Positions 1-5,905 of a stretch of 26,991 bases of DNA are shown in pieces. Positions within the stretch are counted from its first letter, which is position 1; the number at the start of each line of letters is the position of its first letter. The position numbers and the translations under genes are program-made. Below the pieces are notes generated by a model. That model saw only the letters and a program-made list of their open reading frames with translations. It was not told the DNA's origin and searched no databases. The stretch comes from Pseudomonadota bacterium (GTDB taxonomy: Bacteria; Pseudomonadota; Alphaproteobacteria; Rhizobiales; Devosiaceae), in NCBI GenBank assembly GCA_023415605.1, contig JAEZKB010000222.1, positions 1 through 26,991 of the forward strand. The letters run 5' to 3'.

Positions 1-32
1 ACGTGGAGGTTCGAGTCCTCTCCAGGGCACCA
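1..32 (+). tRNA. 3' end of a tRNA, possibly tRNA-Leu (cut by window edge)
   Basis: The first 32 bases fold as the 3' part of a tRNA. A 5-base T stem (GGAGG with CCTCT) encloses the 7-base loop TTCGAGT, followed by the acceptor strand CCAGGGC, discriminator A and an encoded CCA at 30-32. The D arm and anticodon lie outside the window, so the isotype cannot be read. The CGTGG run just before the T loop resembles the end of a long variable arm, as in tRNA-Leu, but this is only a guess. Leucine tRNA genes are common integration sites, which matters for the atypical gene that follows. Confidence 0.85.
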
Positions 33-52
33 TCACCGACCGATCGGACCAG

Positions 53-82
53 GAAGCCGCCGCAAGGCGGCTTCTTTGTTTT
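53..82 (+). terminator. Rho-independent terminator of the tRNA
   Basis: A perfect 9-base stem (GAAGCCGCC at 53-61 and GGCGGCTTC at 66-74) with a GCAA tetraloop is followed by TTTGTTTT at 75-82. It sits 20 bases after the CCA end. There is no T-rich tract on the opposite strand, so it works only for the tRNA and not for the minus-strand gene ending at 125. Confidence 0.9.
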
Positions 83-124
83 GGGTGATGTCAACGCCGG
101 CAAGCTGACCGTGTTGCTGCCCAA

Positions 125-907
125 CTAGAAGTCCATGGTACGGACGCGCCGCCGAGGCTCTTCCCGTCTGAAGATAATCACCTCTTCGCCAGATCGGGCA
201 GGCACGTAGTTATATCGAGTGGCCGCCTCGGCTATGTACTGCTTGGCAGACCCGCTCTTTAGGCCCAATTCTCTATCCACATCTCTGAATTTGATTGCCT
301 TCGTATTTTCGGAAGACGGCCGCGCTCCCATCCACCCTTCTATAAGAGCCAGAATATCTTCCTTGCCTTCGACTACGCCATCCGGCTCGTCAACCACCGC
401 CTGACCTATGGATTGAGCATCTGAAAGTGGTACCGCCCTCTTCCCGCCGAGGACATTGATCGCCTTTCGAACGCGGTTGCATCCCGGCCCAATCGCGGCG
501 GTCAGATTGCCATCCTGACGCTCAGGCTCGTACGACGCCGGTGTAATTCCGAGCAAGTCAGTGGGAAGATGGTTCTCCTCTGACCCGCGGGGCACCAACA
601 TGAAGACACGTTCGCGGCCTAGTCGCCCGATGAACAAGCCTAGCTCGAAAACCACATTGTCCCGCACCGTCTGCTTCTTCTGATCTCGTATATGTGTGAT
701 GTCATCGGGTGACATGACAAAGAGGGCGAAATCAGCCTCGTCTAGCGCGTCCATGAGCGACTCCATCGTCGTACGGGACAATGCGAAGATTCCTTGGCTC
801 CAAACTGTCACCTCGGCCTCGAATTCTAGTGCCTCTTGGGCCGCATAGGCCACGTCGAGGTTCTCAACTGACGATCCAATAAAGAGGCGGGGCTTAGCGA
901 CGCTCAT
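125..907 (-). CDS. TIR-like nucleotide-binding protein (PCTIR/CAP12-type) with C-terminal winged-helix-like domain
   Basis: This is a 260-residue protein. Residues 5-150 match the family of predicted nucleotide-binding proteins with a TIR-like domain. The N-terminal strand KPRLFIGSS is followed by VTVWSQGIF (33-41), SRTT (44-47), FVMSPDD (63-69), DNVVFELGLFIGRLGRERVF (83-102) and LPTDLLGITPA (114-124). E88 in the VFELG motif is where the catalytic glutamate of NAD-cleaving TIR domains would lie. Relatives serve as effectors in CBASS and Pycsar systems. Residues 183-248 have three predicted helices and a strand pair (KFRDVDRELG, GSAKQYIAEAA, then YVPARSGEEVIIFRR) that look like a winged helix; this part is inferred. 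The ATG at 907 sits directly before the conserved first strand; upstream in-frame starts to 1036 would add unconserved sequence. No cyclase or sensor gene is adjacent. GC is clearly lower than in the neighbours. Confidence 0.85.
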   Translation of the reverse strand: MSVAKPRLFIGSSVENLDVAYAAQEALEFEAEVTVWSQGIFALSRTTMESLMDALDEADFALFVMSPDDITHIRDQKKQTVRDNVVFELGLFIGRLGRERVFMLVPRGSEENHLPTDLLGITPASYEPERQDGNLTAAIGPGCNRVRKAINVLGGKRAVPLSDAQSIGQAVVDEPDGVVEGKEDILALIEGWMGARPSSENTKAIKFRDVDRELGLKSGSAKQYIAEAATRYNYVPARSGEEVIIFRREEPRRRVRTMDF

Positions 908-1097
908 TGAACAACCTGTACTGACCTCAGGCAGTGAGAGGTCGATGCTCTTCCTCGTTATTGTGACTGAGTCCATCGCTGTGCGACAAGCTGCCGACGG
1001 CTCTTGCGTCACAGAATAGGAAGCCCTCCCTCCCATGCGACTAGCGTTTTAGCCTTGGCGATGTAGGGTGATGGGAACATTCTGGAATACCTTCCTT

Positions 1098-2333
1098 ATG
1101 CCCATGACCACCGTCCTCGACCGCTTCCTCCGTTACGTACTAATCGACACGCAGTCCGACGGCTCCTCTCCCACGCATCCGTCCACGGAAAAGCAGAAAA
1201 ATCTCGGGCGCGTGCTCGTCGAGGAACTGCTCGCCATCGGGCTTTCCGACGCGCATCTGGATGAGCATGGCTATGTCTATGCGACGATCCCGGCCACCAG
1301 CGACAAGGAGGTGCCGGTGATCTGCTGGTGTTCGCACATGGATACAGCGCCCGATTTCACCGGGACGAACGTCAAGCCGCAGGTGCACCGCAATTACCAG
1401 GGCGGTGACATCGTGCTGCCGGGCGACACCAGCCGGGTGATCCGGGTGGCGGAGCATCCGGAGCTCAAGAACCAGATCGGCAATGACATCGTCACCACCG
1501 ACGGCACGACGCTGCTCGGGGCGGACGACAAGGCGGGGCTCGCCGAGATCGTCACCGCGGCGGCGACGCTGATGGCGGACCCGTCGATCAAGCACGGCAC
1601 GATAAAGCTGCTGCTGACGCCGGACGAGGAGATCGGGCGCGGCGTCGACAAGGCGGACCTCAAAAAGCTCGGGGCGCAGTTTGGCTATACGGTCGATGGC
1701 GAGACGGCCGGCGACATCGAGGACGAGACGTTTTCGGCCGACGGCGTCGAGATCGCCATCACCGGCGTCGCCATGCATCCGGGCTTTGCCAAGGACCGGA
1801 TGGAAAACGCCATCAAGATCGCCGGGCGGATCATCGCCAGGCTGCCGCAGGAGATCTCGCCGGAGACCACCGAGGGGCGGCAGGGTTTCATCCACCCCGT
1901 CGGGATTGCGGGCTCGATGGCGGACGCAAAGCTCACTTTCATCATCCGCGATTTCGATACCGCGGGTCTCGCCGAGAAAGAGGCGCTGCTTGAGGGAATT
2001 GCCAAGGCGGTGATCGCCGATTTCCCGGGCTCGACCTACACGTTCAAGGTCACCGAGCAGTATCGGAACATGAAGGCGGTGCTCGACCGCAATCCGGAGA
2101 TCGTCGAGAACGCCGTCGAAGCCATCCGCCGCGCCGGAATGACGCCGCGCAGAGGCTCGATCCGCGGCGGCACCGATGGATCGCGCCTGAGCTATATGGG
2201 CCTGCCCTGCCCCAACATCTTCGCCGGTGGCCACGCCTTTCACTCGCCGCTCGAATGGGTGAGCCGGCAGGACATGGAAAAGGCCGTCACGACGCTGGTG
2301 GAACTGGCGAAGGTCTGGGAAGAGCGGGCCTGA
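1098..2333 (+). CDS. pepT: Peptidase T (tripeptide aminopeptidase, M20 family)
   Basis: This cytosolic zinc enzyme removes the N-terminal residue of tripeptides. The 411-residue product has the usual PepT length and opens with DRFLRYVLIDTQS, as in the family. The metal and catalytic residues are all present: H80 and D82 in SHMDTAPDF, D143 or D144 in GADDKAG, E177-E178 in TPDEEIGRG, D200 in YTVDGE, and H382 in AFHSPLEW. The central dimerisation domain (about 212-330) is also present. The start is uncertain: ATG at 1098 or ATG at 1104 fit the family, and GTG at 1068 or ATG at 1071 would add unconserved residues. No strong ribosome site is seen. The gene diverges from the TIR-like gene. Confidence 0.93.
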   Translation: MPMTTVLDRFLRYVLIDTQSDGSSPTHPSTEKQKNLGRVLVEELLAIGLSDAHLDEHGYVYATIPATSDKEVPVICWCSHMDTAPDFTGTNVKPQVHRNYQGGDIVLPGDTSRVIRVAEHPELKNQIGNDIVTTDGTTLLGADDKAGLAEIVTAAATLMADPSIKHGTIKLLLTPDEEIGRGVDKADLKKLGAQFGYTVDGETAGDIEDETFSADGVEIAITGVAMHPGFAKDRMENAIKIAGRIIARLPQEISPETTEGRQGFIHPVGIAGSMADAKLTFIIRDFDTAGLAEKEALLEGIAKAVIADFPGSTYTFKVTEQYRNMKAVLDRNPEIVENAVEAIRRAGMTPRRGSIRGGTDGSRLSYMGLPCPNIFAGGHAFHSPLEWVSRQDMEKAVTTLVELAKVWEERA

Positions 2334-2463
2334 AACCGTATCAGTCAGGTCTCCCTTCCCCCTGCTGGGAGGGGACATCCCTGCCGGTGTTCGACCAAAT
2401 AACCGGTTGGCCTCGGCCGCCTGGTGGACGATGGTGCCCGCAACGAAAACGAGGAGCACTCCC

Positions 2464-3459
2464 ATGACCATGACCACCCACCTGCCCACGCGGGCCTTCG
2501 GCAAAACCGGCATGCAGATCACCCGGCTGGGGATCGGCGCCTGGGCGATGGGCGGCAATATGTGGGGGCCGCAGGACGATGCGGAATCCGTTGCCGCCAT
2601 CCGTCACGCCATCGATTTGGGGATCAACTGGATCGACACCGCCGCCGTCTATGGCAATGGCCACTCCGAGACGGTGATCGGCCAGGCGCTCAAGCAGATG
2701 CCGGCCGACCGGCGGCCCTTCGTCTTCACGAAGGGCGGCATCGTGCGGGACACCGAGGGCAAGAACCCGCGCCGCATCGGCGAAGCCAAGCACCTGCGCG
2801 GCGAGTTGGAAGGCTCGCTCAAGCGGCTCGGCCTCGACGTGCTTGACCTCTACCAGATCCACTGGCCGTCAGACGACGTGCCGCTCGAGGACTATTGGGG
2901 CACGATGCTGGAGCTCAAGAAGGAAGGAAAGGTCCGCCATGTCGGCCTCTCCAACCACAATGTCGAGCAATTGAAGCGCGCCGAGGCGCTCGGCCATGTC
3001 GAAACACTGCAGCCGCCCTTTTCGATGATTAAGCGCGAAACCGCTGCCGAAATCCTGCCCTGGTGCCACCAGCATGGCACCGGCGTCATCTGCTACAGCC
3101 CGATGCAGGCGGGCCTGCTCACCGGCAGCTTCACCCGCGAGCGGGCGCAGAACCTCGATGAGAACGACTGGCGCAAGGCCAACCCTGAATTCACCGGCGA
3201 GGCCCTCGAGCGCAACCTCAAGCTCGCCGATGCGCTGCGGCCGATCGCGGCAAAGCACAATACCTCCATGGGCACCATTGCACTTGCCTGGGTGCTGGCC
3301 TGGCCGGGACTGAGCGCCGCCATCGTCGGCGCCCGTTCGCCCGAGCAGGTCGACGGGTGGATAGACGCGGCCAAGTTCGAGCTCGGCGTCGAGGATATCG
3401 ACGCCATTGCCAAGGCCATCGAGACCACCGGCGCCGGCGCTGGGCCGACAAGACCTTAG
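2464..3459 (+). CDS. Aldo/keto reductase
   Basis: A 331-residue NADPH-dependent oxidoreductase of the aldo/keto reductase superfamily, cytosolic. The catalytic tetrad is intact: D58 and Y63 in IDTAAVYGNG, K90 in FTKGG, and H133 in YQIHWPS. Later conserved blocks include RHVGLSNHNVEQL, the CYSPMQAGLLTG loop and the cofactor-binding IVGARSPEQV. The start is set by GAGGAG at 2451-2456, seven bases before the ATG; the longer in-frame extension to 2407 is unconserved. The substrate cannot be read from sequence. It follows pepT by 130 bases and need not be co-transcribed. Confidence 0.92.
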   Translation: MTMTTHLPTRAFGKTGMQITRLGIGAWAMGGNMWGPQDDAESVAAIRHAIDLGINWIDTAAVYGNGHSETVIGQALKQMPADRRPFVFTKGGIVRDTEGKNPRRIGEAKHLRGELEGSLKRLGLDVLDLYQIHWPSDDVPLEDYWGTMLELKKEGKVRHVGLSNHNVEQLKRAEALGHVETLQPPFSMIKRETAAEILPWCHQHGTGVICYSPMQAGLLTGSFTRERAQNLDENDWRKANPEFTGEALERNLKLADALRPIAAKHNTSMGTIALAWVLAWPGLSAAIVGARSPEQVDGWIDAAKFELGVEDIDAIAKAIETTGAGAGPTRP

Positions 3460-3466
3460 GGAAAGC

Positions 3467-3482
3467 GGGGGCGGCGGCCCCC
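3467..3482 (+). terminator. Possible weak terminator hairpin after the aldo/keto reductase
   Basis: A perfect 6-base GC stem (GGGGGC and GCCCCC) with a GGCG loop lies eight bases past the stop codon at 3459. No T tract follows, so it would be at best a weak or Rho-assisted stop site. Confidence 0.3.
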
Positions 3483-3638
3483 TACCCAAAGGTTAACGGC
3501 ACGTCACTGGATTCATTGCAAATTTACCGCACTGACGCGCAATTGGTGACGCGCGCAGAATGGCCCTTGGCGTGCCACAGATCAGCCAGAGTTCGACAGC
3601 ACCTCTGCCGCCCGTTCGATTTGTTGAGGATTTTCAAG

Positions 3639-3965
3639 TTGTCACCCTATTCGCGACGCGGGCTCGTGGCCCGCTGGGCCACTCAGGCCGACGCCTTCGC
3701 CATCGCCCGAATCGCCTTTGCCAGCGGCCATGGCGTGTTTCCGTCGAGCCCCGACCTCGCGCGGCAGAGCTATGACGCAGCTGTCTCCAATGGCGCGGCG
3801 TTCCTGGTGGCCGATTTCGGCGGCATCCTCGCGGGCGTCGCTTTGCTCAAGGGCGACGAGGTCGAATTCTGGGTGCCGGAGCGGTTTGTCGACCTGCATG
3901 TCGCCGAAACCCTGCTCGCCTTCATCGACAGCTTTCGCGCCGGCGGCGAGCGCCTCTCGGCCTGA
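3639..3965 (+). CDS. Small degenerate GNAT-like protein
   Basis: This 108-residue frame has no ATG. A TTG at 3639 is preceded by GAGGA at 3626-3630 with an eight-base gap and is the best start. The N-terminal part (ATQADAFAIARIAFASG, then a stretch ending in AFLVADFGGILAGVALL) follows the first half of a GNAT acetyltransferase fold: a leading strand, two helices, then the central beta hairpin. Where an active enzyme would carry the acetyl-CoA pyrophosphate loop (R/Q-x-x-G-x-G/A), this one has PERFVDLHVAETLL with no glycines, so catalysis is doubtful. It may be a relic or a non-catalytic family member. Its stop is nine bases from the stop of the convergent flavoprotein gene. Confidence 0.6.
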   Translation: MSPYSRRGLVARWATQADAFAIARIAFASGHGVFPSSPDLARQSYDAAVSNGAAFLVADFGGILAGVALLKGDEVEFWVPERFVDLHVAETLLAFIDSFRAGGERLSA

Positions 3966-3974
3966 CGGCGGAGC

Positions 3975-5093
3975 CTACTGGGGGCTGACCGTCAGCAGCC
4001 CCAGCGTCTCCATCAGCTCGCGCGCGGCCACCGCACCAGCCCGGTTGGCGCCGATGGTGGAGGCGGAGGGGCCATAGCCCACGAGGTGCACGCGCGGGTC
4101 CTTGGCGACCTGCGTGGCCAGCCGCCCGGACATTAGGATGCCGCCCTGTTCGTTGCGCAACATGAGCGGCGCCAGGTGATCGAGTGACGAGCGGAAGCCG
4201 GTGCACCAGAGGATGACGTCGACCCGCTCCTCGCGCCCGTCGGCCCAGCGTACGCCGTTTTCCGTAATCTCCGAGAACATCGGTTGCCACGACAGCGCAC
4301 CGCGGTCTCGCATCGCCTGGATACGCGGCGTCATTCGCAACCCGGTCACCGATACCACCGAGGTCGGCGGCAACCCGGCCCGTACCCGGTCCTCGACCCG
4401 CTTGACTGCGGCCCTGCCGTCTTCCTGGGTGAAACTGCCCTCGCGAAACTCTGGCTGGCGCCGGCTCACCCAGATCGTCTCGGTCACCAGCGAAATCTCG
4501 TCCAGCAGCTGGATCGCCGAAATCCCCGCGCCCACCACGATTACCCGCTGGCCAGAAAAGTCGGCGGCGCGCTTGAAATCGCGGGTGTGCAACTGGCGGC
4601 CGCGGAACAGCTCCTTGCCGGGGTAGTCGGGGATGTAGGGATTTTCCCAAGTGCCGGTGGCGTTGACGATGCCGCGGGCAGAGAAGTTGCCGCGATCGGT
4701 CTCGACCCGGAACCGCCCGTCGCGCTCGCAAACGACCTTCACCTGCACCGGCCGGTACACCGGCAGCGCGAACCGCTTCTCGTATTCGGCGAAATAGCGC
4801 GGCACGGCTTTGGCGGCCTCGACCTGATCGGCGCTGGTATCGACCGCCTCCGAGAAGGCCATGCCGGGCAGGTCATGCACCCGGTTGACCGTCGAGAGTG
4901 TCAACGACGGCCACCGAAACTGCCATGCCCCACCGGCTGTCGGCGACTGGTCCAGCACGATGAAGCCACGACCGGGCGCCAGCCCGCGCTGCTTGAGGTG
5001 GTAGGCCGAACTCAGCCCCGCCTGCCCCGCACCAATGACGACGATCTCGGTCTTTACCGTGACATGGGACTGCGAAGGCGTCGTTTCGCTCAT
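3975..5093 (-). CDS. Flavin-containing monooxygenase-like NAD(P)/FAD oxidoreductase
   Basis: A 372-residue flavoprotein of the FMO/CzcO-like group. It has an N-terminal FAD-binding Rossmann motif GAGQAG (21-26) after strand EIVVI, the FMO fingerprint FRGRQLHTRDF (163-173), a second NAD(P)H-binding motif GAGISA (188-193), and the late motif LWCTGFRSS. Known relatives oxygenate soft nucleophiles or act as Baeyer-Villiger enzymes; the substrate here is unknown. The ATG at 5093 gives a normal-length N terminus; longer frames reach into the divergent promoter region. It converges on the GNAT-like gene and diverges from the nucleotidyltransferase gene, with 113 bases between the two starts. Confidence 0.88.
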   Translation of the reverse strand: MSETTPSQSHVTVKTEIVVIGAGQAGLSSAYHLKQRGLAPGRGFIVLDQSPTAGGAWQFRWPSLTLSTVNRVHDLPGMAFSEAVDTSADQVEAAKAVPRYFAEYEKRFALPVYRPVQVKVVCERDGRFRVETDRGNFSARGIVNATGTWENPYIPDYPGKELFRGRQLHTRDFKRAADFSGQRVIVVGAGISAIQLLDEISLVTETIWVSRRQPEFREGSFTQEDGRAAVKRVEDRVRAGLPPTSVVSVTGLRMTPRIQAMRDRGALSWQPMFSEITENGVRWADGREERVDVILWCTGFRSSLDHLAPLMLRNEQGGILMSGRLATQVAKDPRVHLVGYGPSASTIGANRAGAVAARELMETLGLLTVSPQ

Positions 5094-5206
5094 GGCGATG
5101 GATGTAGGTGGCTGTGATGGGCCAGCGCAAGCAGGGACAGGGATGTGACTGGGGCGAGCGGCGCACCGCACTGGACATCGCGCACCCTCCCCGCTCAAAT
5201 CGCCGG

Positions 5207-5905
5207 ATGCAGCGATTCCCTGACGTGATGATCCTGGCGGCGGGCCTCGGCACGCGGATGCGGCCGTTGACCGACGGGACGCCCAAGCCGCTGCTCAAGC
5301 TTGCCGGCAAGCCGCTGCTCGATCGGGTGGCGACGCTTGCGCATAGCGAGGGGGCGACCCGCTTTGTCATCAACGCCCATCATCACCTCGAGCAGATGAA
5401 GCCGCATGTGCTGGCGCTTGACGCCTCGCTCGGGGGAACACGCTTCGAGCTTTCGGTCGAAGAGACGCTTCTCAACACCGGCGGCGGAGTGAAGTCCGCG
5501 CTGCCGCTGCTGGAGGGCGATCCAATCCTGGTGATGAATTCCGACAGCCTGTGGCTGGCCGGCGACAGACCGCTCAGCCGGATGATCGAGGCCTATGACG
5601 GCAAGATCGTCCTGCTCTGCGTGCATCCGTTCCGGGCCTCGGGCTTCCACCGCCGCAGCCACGACTTCTGCCTTGCACCCAATGGGGAGGTGACCAACGA
5701 CGCCGGCGCCCCGGTGATCTACGCAGGCAGCGCTCTGATCCCGCGCGACTTGATCGAAGCGGCGCCCGACGGGCCGTTCTCGCTCTTCGACCTTTTCGAT
5801 GCGGCGTTGCAGCGGGGCGAGTTGCGCGGCGTAGCGCTCGGCAGCGACTGGCTCCATATTGGCGACCCCGAGGCGCTGGCCGCCGCCGAAGCGCGCCTTG
5901 CATGA
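5207..5905 (+). CDS. Nucleotidyltransferase, MurU-like (sugar-1-phosphate nucleotidyltransferase)
   Basis: This 232-residue enzyme is expected to transfer a nucleotide to a sugar 1-phosphate; MurU relatives make UDP-MurNAc in the cell-wall recycling shortcut. The N-terminal signature is LAAGLGTRMRPLT (10-22) with TPKPLL after it. EETLLNTGGG (85-94), the metal-binding NSD at 111-113 and WLHIGDP near 205-211 follow the MurU pattern. The start is chosen by family alignment (DVMILAAGLG); no strong ribosome site is visible. The stop codon overlaps the addB start as ATGA, so the genes are co-transcribed and probably translationally coupled. The kinase that usually accompanies this gene is not in the window. 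Confidence 0.87.
   Translation: MQRFPDVMILAAGLGTRMRPLTDGTPKPLLKLAGKPLLDRVATLAHSEGATRFVINAHHHLEQMKPHVLALDASLGGTRFELSVEETLLNTGGGVKSALPLLEGDPILVMNSDSLWLAGDRPLSRMIEAYDGKIVLLCVHPFRASGFHRRSHDFCLAPNGEVTNDAGAPVIYAGSALIPRDLIEAAPDGPFSLFDLFDAALQRGELRGVALGSDWLHIGDPEALAAAEARLA

Noticed and set aside
2334..2463. Hairpin or REP-like element with CCCTTCCCCCTGCTGGGAGG after pepT
   Set aside because: The arms pair only imperfectly, no T run follows and no second copy is seen in the window.
1140..2600. A 486-codon open frame on the minus strand across pepT
   Set aside because: It is antisense to a clear peptidase T with all catalytic residues, has low-complexity Arg/Asp/Gly-rich content typical of shadow frames in high-GC DNA, and matches no family.
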